From Oligoflexia bacterium (lineage in GTDB: Bacteria > Bdellovibrionota > UBA1018 > CAIPTA01 > JAALKR01): a DNA stretch of 61,418 nucleotides. The position numbers and the translations under genes are program-made. The notes below the pieces were generated by a model. That model was not told where the DNA came from and did not search any database. It saw only the letters and a program-made list of their open reading frames with translations. The stretch is from positions 1-61,418 of the forward strand of contig JAALKR010000010.1 in NCBI GenBank assembly GCA_011087955.1, read 5' to 3'. How positions within the stretch are numbered: the stretch's first letter is position 1; each line of letters opens with the position of its first letter. Of the stretch, positions 53,280 to 61,418 are shown piece by piece.

Positions 53280-53764
53280 GGATCTACCGTCGAGAGCTAT
53301 TTATTTTTGATATAGGAGGTGTACCGCTGGCGTTGCGAATGGAAGACGTTGAGTATATTTTGCCAGCTAGTGAAATTACATCAGTTCCAAAGACTGCTCA
53401 ATTTGTTCTAGGATTGGCTGCTGTTCGCGGAAAAATTATGAGTGTGATCGATGGAGGACTACGTTTGAGGATTCAGCGTCAAGGTACAAGCTATTTTGTG
53501 GTTTGCCATGTTCGAGGTAATACGACGGCTGTACTAATCAACCGGCCCCTTGAAGCAAAGAATCTTTCGGTAAAAAAAATAGAGTCAAGTGATGTAGAGC
53601 GCATTCTTGCTCGACATAAGCTAAATCCGAAAATGTTTTCTGCTGCTTGGGAAATACTTAAAAAAAAGGACAGCCACTGGAGTGAGACTGGGCGAAAATT
53701 TCTGGAAATCAATACGGATCAGTTTGTAAGCGATCAAATGGCATCGAAGATCATAGTTGGTTAG
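53276..53764 (+). CDS. cheW: CheW-like coupling protein
   Basis: 162 residues. Residues about 5-110 form the CheW beta-barrel, with FDIGGVPLALRMEDVEYILPA and the GLAAVRGKIMSVID signature. The C-terminal extension is basic. It links the MCP to CheA. It is divergent in sequence from standard CheW, but its place between the MCP and CheA supports the call. ATG 53276 overlaps the MCP stop. Confidence 0.85.
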   Translation: MRIYRRELFIFDIGGVPLALRMEDVEYILPASEITSVPKTAQFVLGLAAVRGKIMSVIDGGLRLRIQRQGTSYFVVCHVRGNTTAVLINRPLEAKNLSVKKIESSDVERILARHKLNPKMFSAAWEILKKKDSHWSETGRKFLEINTDQFVSDQMASKIIVG

Positions 53765-53772
53765 GATGAACA

Positions 53773-55419
53773 ATGACTATTGTTGATCCAATAATTTTTA
53801 ATGCCTTTCTAAACGAATCCAAAGAGGCAGTAGAGTCCTTGGAAGCAGATTTAGTTAAACTTGAAAGCGATTTAGAAAATAAAAATTTGATTAACTCTGT
53901 CTTTCGTAGCCTTCATACAATTAAAGGAAACGCTAGCTTTTTAGATTTGGACAATATTACAACCGTTGCTCATGAAGCCGAGACTCTATTGGATGAGGTG
54001 CGCTCAGGAAAACGGAAGATAAATCAAACGAGCATTGATTTAGTTTATTCAGTAGTTGATGTACTTCAGGAAATGCTTGAAGATCCAGAGATGGCGCAAG
54101 CAATTAAATCTGTCAATGTGCTTAAGGTTGAAGAGTCTAAGATTGAGCACATAGTTTCATTAGTACATGAGTTAGAATTACTGCGTTACTCGATGGAGAA
54201 ATTGCCAGCGCAGTTAGAAGGTGAAAGAGGAGATATAAGCGAAGGGCTTTTTAATCTAGAGCTTGCTACGTCGAAAGCTTCTAGGATTACAAGTGAACTA
54301 GGAGCAATCGTCTTTGGCGCACGTCTAGTTCCTGTGAATAACGTCTTTCGCCGCTTTCCAAGAATTGTGCGAGAATTAGCCAAGAAGCTGGACAAAAAAA
54401 TTGAATTAAAAGTGTTGAATGGATCTGCAAAACTCGATAAGTCGATTGTGGAGGCCATTGCTGATCCGATGACTCATTTGATTCGAAACGCTGTAGACCA
54501 TGGCGTGGAATCCCCAGAAAATCGCCAGGCTAAGGGCAAGAAGCAACAAGGCACTATTACACTCAATTCATTTGTAGATGGAAACCTAGTAGTTATTGAA
54601 ATCAAGGACGATGGTAAAGGAATGGATCCGGATCTAATTTTATATCAGGCTGCAGAGAAGGGGATTATTTTTCGAGGCAAAGAGAATACAATGTCAGATA
54701 GCGAGAAATTAGGTCTTATTTTCGCTCCTGGGTTTTCAACAGCAGAACAGGTCACAGATATTTCAGGCCGTGGCGTCGGAATGGATGTAGTAAAATCAAA
54801 TATCAATAAATTAAAGGGCATGGTGCAGATTGAATCAACACTTGGCATTGGCACGACAATTCAATTGCGTTTCCCTTTTTCAGTGGTTGTAGCCAGCTGT
54901 TTATATGTTTATATCGATGAAGTGTGCTATGCGATTCCGTTGTCTCAGATGGAAGAATCGATTCATATCGCTAAGGGGGAACTGTTCACCCAATCGCCAC
55001 AGCGATTGAAGTCAGGTGAGGAGGCAATGGCTGTTTACTCGTTACAAGAACTATTGACTGGAAAATTTCAAATCAAGCAAGGGATTAAGGAACTACCAGC
55101 AGTAAGAGTACGTCGAAAAGATGGTAGGTTGATTGCTCTAATTGTTGATGAGTTCTCAATTATGGAAGAAGCAGTCATTCATTCCGTGGATTCCTATATT
55201 TCTTCCATTCCAGGTATTCAAGGTGGAGTAATTCGAAGAGACGGCTTGGTCTCTATCGCACTATCAATAGATTCTCTATTGGAAACAACATTCAAGAAAA
55301 TTCCGTTGGCCTATGCTGTAAATAAAGAGCGAAAGCACCCCGAAATTACGGACCTGCAAAAACTTATTGAAGATGCAAGAGAGATCACTGATGGAGTTTT
55401 AGATTTTAAACTTTCTTAA
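53773..55419 (+). CDS. cheA: Chemotaxis histidine kinase CheA, short form
   Basis: 548 residues. An Hpt domain with phospho-accepting His48 (RSLHTIKGNASF), a dimerisation helix region, the ATPase with N box HLIRNAVDHGVE, G1 KDDGKGMD and GRGVGMDVV, and a C-terminal CheW-like domain (about 400-520). The CheY-binding P2 domain of longer CheA proteins is not apparent, so this is a compact kinase. It ends the MCP-cheW-cheA operon. No cheR or cheB is encoded in the window. Confidence 0.93.
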   Translation: MTIVDPIIFNAFLNESKEAVESLEADLVKLESDLENKNLINSVFRSLHTIKGNASFLDLDNITTVAHEAETLLDEVRSGKRKINQTSIDLVYSVVDVLQEMLEDPEMAQAIKSVNVLKVEESKIEHIVSLVHELELLRYSMEKLPAQLEGERGDISEGLFNLELATSKASRITSELGAIVFGARLVPVNNVFRRFPRIVRELAKKLDKKIELKVLNGSAKLDKSIVEAIADPMTHLIRNAVDHGVESPENRQAKGKKQQGTITLNSFVDGNLVVIEIKDDGKGMDPDLILYQAAEKGIIFRGKENTMSDSEKLGLIFAPGFSTAEQVTDISGRGVGMDVVKSNINKLKGMVQIESTLGIGTTIQLRFPFSVVVASCLYVYIDEVCYAIPLSQMEESIHIAKGELFTQSPQRLKSGEEAMAVYSLQELLTGKFQIKQGIKELPAVRVRRKDGRLIALIVDEFSIMEEAVIHSVDSYISSIPGIQGGVIRRDGLVSIALSIDSLLETTFKKIPLAYAVNKERKHPEITDLQKLIEDAREITDGVLDFKLS

Positions 55420-55662
55420 CTATGTGAGAACTGCTTTCGTTTCTGTGGCTGTCGATAGTTCTCTTCCTAACTCTCGAATTATATCTGCCGCGGCCGAAAC
55501 CGGCGATTGTTTGCCAATGAGACTCATTCGGCAATTCATTAGTCAATTGGTCTGGTCCCAAATCCGTCCATTGCAAGTGGGGAAAAAATTGGTTGTTGGG
55601 CACTAACCGAACCAGTTTGATTCTTATATTCCAGAGATGCCTCGGGGGCTTTAACAAAGCAC
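55420..55662. other. 243-base gap between convergent genes
   Basis: Between convergent cheA and the reductase gene. Several short overlapping frames occur on both strands but none has a plausible start or a recognisable product. No convincing terminator is seen; a mild GC-rich patch (CTGCCGCGGCCGAAACCGGCG) lies near 55482-55502. Confidence 0.5.
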
Positions 55663-56706
55663 TCACGATTTTGCCATGACGCTTGTGGAGTGACCTGGAA
55701 AAGCTTTTGCTTTTGGGTCGATAAAACACTTCGCATAGTTTGATGCAATAGCTGCTTCCCCTACACCGGTGGCGATGAGTTTGAGTTTTGCTTCGTGGTG
55801 ACAAACATCTCCCGCAGCGAAGACGCCGGGAAGGTTTGTCTCCATTTTTTCGTTTACCACAATAGAGTTCTTCTTCATCTCAATACCGGCGTCTTTGACA
55901 AAATCTAACTTGGCGACATAGCCGAGACAAATAATAACTTCGTCAACGTCTAAATCCTTGAATGTCTTTTCGATATTGTGTTCAAGTTTGCAGCGCAGTC
56001 GTTTCTTGCCGTCCTCGTTGTATTCTTCAATGGAGCGTAGCTCGTGGTTCTTTAAAATATTCGCGCCAGTGGCCGCAATCATATCTACAGTTGCTTCATG
56101 AGCGGTAAATCTAGACCCACGGTGAATCTGTGTTGTCGACCTCGCCAAGGAGTTACCGCCCTCCCCCTTCTCGGCCATTGCTAAAGTCCAATCGGCTGCC
56201 GAGTCGCCGCCACCAATTACCAAAACATCTTTTCTACGATAAAAATCTAGAGGTTTTAAAATGTAATGCACGTTTTGTCCAATTCGCTCATCCAGTCCAT
56301 CGATCTCTAGTTTTCGTGGACGAAAAGCACCCATACCCAGCGCAAGCATGACTGTTTTTGTTCGAATAGGCTCAGAGTCTTCGGTGGCTAGCTCCCAATA
56401 TTCCAAATTTTCTTGATTTGGAACTGCTTTCATCGATGTTACTCTCGTATTTAGCGTTATCTCCGCTTCGGCCGACTTGGCTTGTTCGAGTAGATCGTCG
56501 GCCAACTTCTTTGCTCGAACGACCGGGAATCCAGGCATATCGTAAATATTTTTTTCTGGATATAGGGCATTTAATTGACCGCCAACCTGCGGCAGAGAGT
56601 CGATCAAGTTAATGGACATTTTTCGCATTCCAGCATAGAAAACGCCAAAGAGTCCAACTGGACCCGCACCAATAACTGTAATATCGTAAGGCTTCTTTTC
56701 GGACAT
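55663..56706 (-). CDS. Ferredoxin-NADP reductase, type 2 (TrxB-like)
   Basis: 347 residues with two nucleotide-binding signatures, VIGAGPVGLFG near the N-terminus and VIGGGDSAADWT mid-protein, and the segment PGFPVVRAKKLADDLLEQ. It has no thioredoxin-reductase CxxC pair, which matches the YumC-type ferredoxin-NADP reductase family. It transfers electrons between ferredoxin and NADP(H). It is divergent from tmk with only 19 bases between start codons. AAGGA precedes ATG 56706. Confidence 0.88.
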   Translation of the reverse strand: MSEKKPYDITVIGAGPVGLFGVFYAGMRKMSINLIDSLPQVGGQLNALYPEKNIYDMPGFPVVRAKKLADDLLEQAKSAEAEITLNTRVTSMKAVPNQENLEYWELATEDSEPIRTKTVMLALGMGAFRPRKLEIDGLDERIGQNVHYILKPLDFYRRKDVLVIGGGDSAADWTLAMAEKGEGGNSLARSTTQIHRGSRFTAHEATVDMIAATGANILKNHELRSIEEYNEDGKKRLRCKLEHNIEKTFKDLDVDEVIICLGYVAKLDFVKDAGIEMKKNSIVVNEKMETNLPGVFAAGDVCHHEAKLKLIATGVGEAAIASNYAKCFIDPKAKAFPGHSTSVMAKS

Positions 56707-56725
56707 AAATCCTTTATTTTATATC

Positions 56726-57364
56726 ATGGAGACTCAAGGATTGAAAGGTTGGTTCATTAGTCTAGAAGGGGGCGAAGGCACCGGAAAGTCGACACAGATT
56801 GCAGTGTTGGCCGAGGCGTTATCCGCCCAGGGGCTATCCGTTGTGGTCACTCGTGAACCAGGTGGTTCACCGAAGGCAGACCTAATTCGAAGCTTAATCT
56901 TGGACGACCGCATGGTTGGTTTAAATTCAATGGCTGAGCTCATGTTGTACGAAGCTAGTCGCGCGCAACATATTGCTGAGACAATTCGTCCCGCCTTAGA
57001 ATCAGGAAAGATTGTGCTTTGTGATCGTTTTGCTGATTCCTCGATTGTTTATCAGGGAGGGGCCAGAGGTTTGGGCCTCAAATTAGTCGATGAGGCGAAC
57101 CGAATTGCGACCCAAGGTTTGGAACCGGACTTAACTTTATTTTTTGATTTAGATCCGCTCGTTGGTCTGGAGCGAATCGGTTCCCGAGGCGTTATTGATC
57201 ACATGGAGCGGGAGCGCTTAGAGTTTCATACCATGGTATACGAAGGATATAAGCGTTTAGCTCAAGAGAACCTAGTGCGTATAAAATCTATAGACGCCAG
57301 TAAAACTCGAGAAGAGATCTCAGAAGATATTCTCAAGATTGTTTTAAAGAAAATTAAGGATTGA
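56726..57364 (+). CDS. tmk: Thymidylate kinase
   Basis: 212 residues. P-loop GGEGTGKST (15-23), REPGGSP, the DRF motif (CDRFADSS) and the LID-like QGGARGLG segment. Phosphorylates dTMP to dTDP for DNA synthesis. It forms an apparent operon with holB, nine bases downstream. No ribosome site is visible before ATG 56726, and the short leader may make it nearly leaderless. Confidence 0.95.
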   Translation: METQGLKGWFISLEGGEGTGKSTQIAVLAEALSAQGLSVVVTREPGGSPKADLIRSLILDDRMVGLNSMAELMLYEASRAQHIAETIRPALESGKIVLCDRFADSSIVYQGGARGLGLKLVDEANRIATQGLEPDLTLFFDLDPLVGLERIGSRGVIDHMERERLEFHTMVYEGYKRLAQENLVRIKSIDASKTREEISEDILKIVLKKIKD

Positions 57365-57373
57365 GAATTTAGG

Positions 57374-58396
57374 ATGCAAAGGCGAGAAGAGTTAGTTAAA
57401 CGATTGCTTGCTTCTGAGTGTTCTGGAAGAGGCCATCACGCCTATCTATTGTCGGGACCTGCGGGGGCTGGCCTGCAATCCGTTATAGAACAACTATCGG
57501 CATATTGGATGGCAGGTACCGATGCAAGCTTTCAATTAACGCGGTCAAAGATTCAACAGCGTATTCACCCCGATTTCATTTGGATTCAGCCGGAAGGGCG
57601 CACATTAAAAGTGGACGAGATTCGAGGTTTGCCAAGGCAATTAAGCTATGCTCCTTTGGAGGCTAAAAAGCGCGTTATCGTGCTTTCCGATGCGGAGAAA
57701 ATGTCCGTGTCTGCGGCGAATGCATTGCTGAAGTCTTTGGAAGAGCCACCGGATTCGGCTCGTTTTGTGTTGCTTGTGGAAGATGTCAATCGTGTACTAG
57801 AGACGATTCGATCTCGTTGCCAGTTGGTACGAGTACCGGCAATGCTTCGGGAAGATATTGCTAAGGAGCTTAGAAATCAATTTCCCTCCTTTGAAGAACA
57901 TCAGGTTCTGGAGGCTGCAGCATTGGCTAGCGGCTCTCAGTCGAGGGCCGAGGCTTATCTGGAGAGCGATGAAGATCAAAAGCTTGTCCATCGTTCGTTA
58001 ACGGCCCTGTTAAAGTCTTGGCAAAATCCATACATGGTACCGTCATCGGTTTTTCCATTTTTGGAAGCCACTAAGCGCTTTGACCAAGCCAGCCTTATTT
58101 TACAAGCCTGGACTGGACAGTTATCGGATTTAATGCGCATTCGTGAATCAAAGCGATTAGGGTTACAATATGAAGATAATGAACTCGTCTTTGCTCGCCA
58201 TCGAAATGTGGTCGAAGGAATTGTCGAATCGGAAGGTGTGGGTTCGCCACGATTGCAGGTGATTCTCGATCGCTCCGAGCAGATCGCAACGGCGTTGCGA
58301 GCTTTAGATGGGAATGCTAATGTGCGTTTGTTGTTGACTACCTTATTTATAGAATTGCAAGCTAGACATGTACGAGAAGGATCGATTCAGCTTTAG
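57374..58396 (+). CDS. holB: DNA polymerase III delta-prime subunit
   Basis: 340 residues. The clamp-loader subunit HolB, recognised by YLLSGPAGAGLQSV at the P-loop position, VDEIRGLPRQLSYAP, and SAANALLKSLEEPP with ILIRSRCQ-like TIRSRCQL. The P-loop lacks the catalytic Lys (GAGLQS), and the usual Cys quartet of the zinc site is absent. Both are acceptable in delta-prime, which does not need ATP binding. It overlaps glpD by 29 bases. Confidence 0.88.
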   Translation: MQRREELVKRLLASECSGRGHHAYLLSGPAGAGLQSVIEQLSAYWMAGTDASFQLTRSKIQQRIHPDFIWIQPEGRTLKVDEIRGLPRQLSYAPLEAKKRVIVLSDAEKMSVSAANALLKSLEEPPDSARFVLLVEDVNRVLETIRSRCQLVRVPAMLREDIAKELRNQFPSFEEHQVLEAAALASGSQSRAEAYLESDEDQKLVHRSLTALLKSWQNPYMVPSSVFPFLEATKRFDQASLILQAWTGQLSDLMRIRESKRLGLQYEDNELVFARHRNVVEGIVESEGVGSPRLQVILDRSEQIATALRALDGNANVRLLLTTLFIELQARHVREGSIQL

Positions 58397-60089
58397 CCGC
58401 GATCGAAATATTTTTTCCCTCGAACAAGAAGAATTCGATCTGATTGTTATTGGCGGTGGGATTACGGGCGTAGGTATTGCTAGGGACGCAGCGCTAAGGG
58501 GGTTGCGCTGTGCTATAGTGGAAGCAAGGGACTGGGGTGGTGGCACGTCCTCACGTTCTTCTAAATTACTTCATGGTGGCATTCGCTATCTCGAACAGTT
58601 GCACTTTGGACTGGTTGTAGGAGCTTCTCGTGAATGCCGTCTTCATTCCAAATATTTAAGCCCGCATTTAGCCTATTCTACCCCATTTGTAGTTCCGGCC
58701 TATAGTTTTTCATCTCATTCCTTGCCAGCAATTTGGGCGGGTGTTGGCCTCTATAATGCACTTTCATTGTTTCGCAATCAGGGAACAGAGTATTACGGAA
58801 AAGAATCCTTAATAAAAGCTATTCCTAATCTTTTGAAAGATGGGCTCAAGGGTGGAGCTCAATACCATGATGTGGTCATGGATGATGCTCGGCTGGTATT
58901 AGAAAATATTCGTTCGGCGGTATCGGTTGGCGCAGTTGCTGCAAACTACATGACTGTTCGTGGTTTTGAGAAAGACGCAAACGGCAAGATTACGGGCGTA
59001 TGGGTTAGAGATGTGTCTCCATTAGCAGAACAATTAGCAGACAAGAACATGGGAAGCGGTGCAGATCTGTTGGTGCGCGCTAAAGCTGTAGTGAATGCTA
59101 CAGGGCCATGGAGTGATTATATTCGTCGCTTGGATAATCCAAAGGTAGAAAAGATCTTACGGCCAACGAAAGGCGTGCACCTTGTCCTGCCAAAGGAGGC
59201 ACTGGGCACGGATAAAGGATTTGTTCTCACCGCAAAACAAGACAATCGTGTGTTCTTTACGATTCCCTGGTTTGATCGTGTTTTAATCGGTACGACAGAT
59301 ACGGATTACAATCCAAATTCTGATGGGGATTTGCACGGTCTGCGAGTGAACGGGGACGAAGTGGACTATCTTTTGGAAGGCGTGAAACGGGCCTTTCCAA
59401 ATTCCAATATTGGTGACCAAGACATTCATTCCACTTTCGCCGGGGTTCGGCCTTTGGTTTGTGAAGGCAAGAGTAAATTAGCTTCCGCAGTTTCTCGTGA
59501 GCATAGAATTCTTTTTGAAGATACCGGTCTTTTCACAATCGCGGGTGGAAAATATACGACGTATCGCTCGATGGCCGAAGAAATGGTCGATGCGGTTGTG
59601 GATTATTTAGGTAAGCATTACGCCAAGGACTTTCGGGACCGAAACATACAGCGCTGTCAATCGGACCTAGTGCCATTAGTCCCGAGTAGTCCGGAAGATA
59701 ACGGCCGCTATGCAGTGGGTGTTTTGGAGGAATATGGTGCTCTTCTTGGTGAATCGACGGTAGCACATTTGCAAACTCGCTATGGTGCTCGTTGGCGGGA
59801 AGTGGCTCGCATTGGAGTGTCACAACGGGAACTAGCGGAGAGAATTATTCCGTCAGAGTCCGATATCTTGGCGGAAGCTGCTTATGTACGAAAGCAGGAG
59901 ATGGTGATCGCCGCGGAAGATTTCTTCCGGAGGCGTACGATGTTGGCTTTAAAGGCGCCGTTGACAAAGCATCTGGATCGGATTGAAGTGGTCAATCGAA
60001 TATTATTTGGTCGTGATCAAGGTATCAAGCCTGCGGAAGAAGACGTTCTGAGCTGGCAATCGCTAGATTTTAGGAATCGACGAGGCTAG
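58368..60089 (+). CDS. glpD: Aerobic glycerol-3-phosphate dehydrogenase GlpD
   Basis: 573 residues. An FAD-binding N-terminus (VIGGGITGVGIARDAALRG), the substrate-binding segment SSRSSKLLHGGIRYLEQ, and GVHLVLPK with a DAO-type domain and the C-terminal extension. It oxidises glycerol 3-phosphate to dihydroxyacetone phosphate and passes electrons to quinone, feeding the quinol pool used by the alternative complex III upstream. It ends about 100 bases before tmRNA. Confidence 0.95.
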   Translation: MYEKDRFSFSRDRNIFSLEQEEFDLIVIGGGITGVGIARDAALRGLRCAIVEARDWGGGTSSRSSKLLHGGIRYLEQLHFGLVVGASRECRLHSKYLSPHLAYSTPFVVPAYSFSSHSLPAIWAGVGLYNALSLFRNQGTEYYGKESLIKAIPNLLKDGLKGGAQYHDVVMDDARLVLENIRSAVSVGAVAANYMTVRGFEKDANGKITGVWVRDVSPLAEQLADKNMGSGADLLVRAKAVVNATGPWSDYIRRLDNPKVEKILRPTKGVHLVLPKEALGTDKGFVLTAKQDNRVFFTIPWFDRVLIGTTDTDYNPNSDGDLHGLRVNGDEVDYLLEGVKRAFPNSNIGDQDIHSTFAGVRPLVCEGKSKLASAVSREHRILFEDTGLFTIAGGKYTTYRSMAEEMVDAVVDYLGKHYAKDFRDRNIQRCQSDLVPLVPSSPEDNGRYAVGVLEEYGALLGESTVAHLQTRYGARWREVARIGVSQRELAERIIPSESDILAEAAYVRKQEMVIAAEDFFRRRTMLALKAPLTKHLDRIEVVNRILFGRDQGIKPAEEDVLSWQSLDFRNRRG

Positions 60090-60095
60090 GGCCAG

Positions 60096-60135
60096 TTGAC
60101 GGGTTTGGTATTACCCAGCGTCAAGTTAATTTTTA
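60096..60135 (+). terminator. Possible terminator of glpD
   Basis: TTGACG (60096-60101) and CGTCAA (60119-60124), with GGG/CCC between them, can form an interrupted stem followed by TTAATTTTTA. The bulge and A's in the tail make it weak. Confidence 0.35.
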
Positions 60136-60138
60136 TGG

Positions 60139-60144
60139 TATACT
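60139..60144 (+). promoter_or_regulatory. ssrA: Likely -10 box for tmRNA
   Basis: TATACT lies about 47 bases upstream of the mature 5' end. No good -35 is seen at the usual distance. The precursor would have a 5' leader of roughly 40 bases removed by RNase P. Confidence 0.4.
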
Positions 60145-60190
60145 GATCTTTACGGCAGCAAGGTTTTTGCAATTCGATTTTTGAAAATTT

Positions 60191-60545
60191 GGGGACGTAC
60201 TGGTTTCGACGGTTAACTTGACGCCTGGACGTGCGAGTCGAGGTGCACCAGGCCTCGTAAAAAAGGTGCAATCTATACTTGGCGAACACCAAGCATTAGC
60301 TGCTTAACATAGTTTAAGCAGCCGATTACCGCGGGGGCTTCCCATGTCGTTTCGGATAATCGTCGTTAATATGGGATAGGATTAAATTGTTAGTTTACCA
60401 ATTTAGTCCGAAATTTTAGTAAACTGCGGTCCTGGAAATTCTGTTTGTGGAAGTTCCGAGGCTAAGCTTAAAACACAAACTACACTCGTAGATCGCTAGT
60501 GCTGACGTTATTCGGACGCGGGTTCGATTCCCGCCGTCTCCACCA
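60191..60545 (+). ncRNA. ssrA: Transfer-messenger RNA (tmRNA), standard one-piece form
   Basis: About 355 bases. The 5' end GGGGACG pairs with CGTCTCC near the 3' end to form the acceptor stem, with a G·U pair at the third position that marks alanine charging; the TTCGATTCCCGCC T-loop arm and ACCA tail are present. The tag frame is read as GGC GAA CAC CAA GCA TTA GCT GCT TAA (60281-60307), giving GEHQALAA, with the hydrophobic ALAA end recognised by ClpXP-like proteases. A stem GCTGCTTAA/TTAAGCAGC wraps the stop. It rescues stalled ribosomes with SmpB. The resume codon is inferred from the ending; a longer tag cannot be excluded. Confidence 0.95.
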
Positions 60546-60806
60546 ATTTTTGTCAACAGTGATTTTAGGTTCTTCTCACTTCATGGTGGGTCAGAACATA
60601 AAATATTTTAAGTACAGGCATAGTGGTTTCTCCTAGGTTGTTTTTGTTTCATGACTGAATTCTACCTAAGATGATTCGACTATGCTTTTTTTACGCCTCG
60701 CCTCCCACCCTTAACCGTGAAGAGCCGTTTTTTCTTACTCAAAACACACAAAATTTTAAATCCTCTTAAAAAAATCCAAAAGGTAATCAAAGCTGGGCTT
60801 ATTACG
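60546..60806. other. 261-base gap between tmRNA and the RHS-motif gene
   Basis: Directly follows the tmRNA 3' end, a frequent integration site of islands. I see no integrase, no second copy of the tmRNA 3' end in the remaining window, and no convincing promoter. An in-frame GTG at 60717 could extend the next gene upstream. Confidence 0.4.
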
Positions 60807-61409
60807 ATGAATAAATTTGTAACAATTTTTTTTATCCACGCCGTACTTTGTTTAAGCACTAACTGTTTAAGCCAAGCAAAAACTTCAAATGAGAGCCTCT
60901 CTCCAGAGTTTACCGGGCAAAAATATTTTGAATCAAGTGGGCTCTACTACTTCAACAATCGCTACTACGATCCTGCACTCGGAAGGTTTCTCACTCCTGA
61001 TCCTCTACAACAATACGCTTCACCCTACAGTTATGCAGATGGAGATCCGCTTGGCAGAGTTGATCCCTCGGGGCTTATCTTTGAGAGACTTGCAGAACTC
61101 GCTAGCTCTGCCTTTAGAGCTTTGACGTCTTGTTGTCGAGGGGGAGTCACTGAAGAGCTAGGAGAATCTCTCGAACTAAGAAGCATTCGATCTCACAACG
61201 ATACGAGCGCAGCCGCCCAAGGTGCCGTTGGAGGACGAATCAGTGTTAGTCCAGAAACTATCCAAGATATCTCACGAGCTATCTCCGAGAGTTCTTCCCT
61301 CTACTCAATTCCAATTGGTGTCGAGGAAGAAAGTATACAAGCAGCTTTTGACCTCTACTATAGTGGAATTCCCCAAAAAATGTGGAGAGTTTTTATCGAG
61401 CGACATTAA
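60807..61409 (+). CDS. Secreted protein carrying only the terminal RHS hallmark
   Basis: 200 residues from ATG 60807 (an in-frame GTG at 60717 would add 30). A signal peptide (MNKFVTIFFIHAVLCLSTNC) is followed by the RHS core-end motif: GLYYFNNRYYDPALGRFLTPDP, then YSYADGDPLGRVDPSG. No YD repeats precede it. After DPSG comes a variable region of about 110 residues, the place where RHS proteins carry toxin domains; here it is helical and has CC and no toxin I can name. This could be a silent RHS tip cassette or a small effector. It ends inside the window. Confidence 0.72.
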   Translation: MNKFVTIFFIHAVLCLSTNCLSQAKTSNESLSPEFTGQKYFESSGLYYFNNRYYDPALGRFLTPDPLQQYASPYSYADGDPLGRVDPSGLIFERLAELASSAFRALTSCCRGGVTEELGESLELRSIRSHNDTSAAAQGAVGGRISVSPETIQDISRAISESSSLYSIPIGVEEESIQAAFDLYYSGIPQKMWRVFIERH

Positions 61410-61418
61410 TTGATTTTT

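Noticed and set aside
55406-55804. Minus-strand frame crossing the end of the reductase gene
   Set aside because: No plausible start or family; it overlaps the well-supported reductase frame.
57374-58396. Loss of the P-loop Lys in HolB as a defect
   Set aside because: Delta-prime subunits do not need ATP binding, so this is normal variation.
60546-61418. tmRNA-targeted genomic island
   Set aside because: No integrase or duplicated tmRNA 3' end is visible before the window ends; kept only as a possibility.

Overview
The window reads as a chromosomal segment of a moderately AT-rich Gram-negative bacterium that respires oxygen. Lipoprotein and Sec signals, a secretin, an alternative complex III with an A2-type caa3 oxidase, system II cytochrome c maturation, a Tad pilus, a Lys/Ala-rich histone-like protein and a tmRNA with an ALAA-ending tag together suggest a Bdellovibrionota, Myxococcota or other deltaproteobacteria-like lineage. 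That placement is inference from gene content; no rRNA or species marker is present.

Layout. 1-250 is a GC-rich edge with the 5' end of an unknown minus-strand gene; 333-3248 is an unrecognised 971-residue lipoprotein. 3330-22603 is a nearly continuous minus-strand respiratory block. In transcription order it holds cytochrome c maturation (ccsB-ccsA), alternative complex III (actABCDEF), a Sco copper chaperone, a caa3 oxidase (ctaC, ctaD, ctaE, a subunit IV-cytochrome c fusion) and haem A synthesis (ctaA, ctaB). Together these can carry electrons from quinol to oxygen, including haem attachment and CuA/haem A assembly. 22631-25991 is the glycolytic operon gapA-pgk-tpiA with secG. 26108-31426 holds a YhaM-like nuclease, ComM, a histone-like gene, a small secreted protein and SppA.

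31757-40201 is a plus-strand Tad/Flp pilus locus: five short proteins with class III prepilin signals, a prepilin peptidase, CpaB, a CpaC secretin, one polypeptide joining a TadZ/CpaE ParA-like domain to a TadA/CpaF ATPase, and a TadB platform protein. TadC, TadD and TadG-like genes are not seen. A secreted YD-repeat (RHS-type) protein and two small secreted proteins follow.

43216-48759 holds a degenerate lone receiver, two overlapping CNNM/CorC-like membrane proteins and Lon. 48864-55419 is a PspF-like AAA+ regulator with an altered GAFTGA loop, then a chemosensory set (a CheX-like plus degenerate-receiver protein, CheY, MCP, CheW, CheA) with no CheR or CheB. 55663-60089 holds a ferredoxin-NADP reductase, tmk, holB and glpD. 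The tmRNA gene (ssrA) is at 60191-60545, followed by a small secreted protein carrying only the terminal RHS hallmark.

Most genes are packed into operons with 1-4 base overlaps. The few gaps hold short degenerate tandem duplications, hairpins and candidate promoters. The most promising unusual items are the TadZ-TadA fusion in a reduced Tad locus, the CheX-receiver fusion cluster with the GAFSSA regulator, the hairpin that masks the ribosome site of the giant lipoprotein, and the RHS-terminal-motif protein beside tmRNA.
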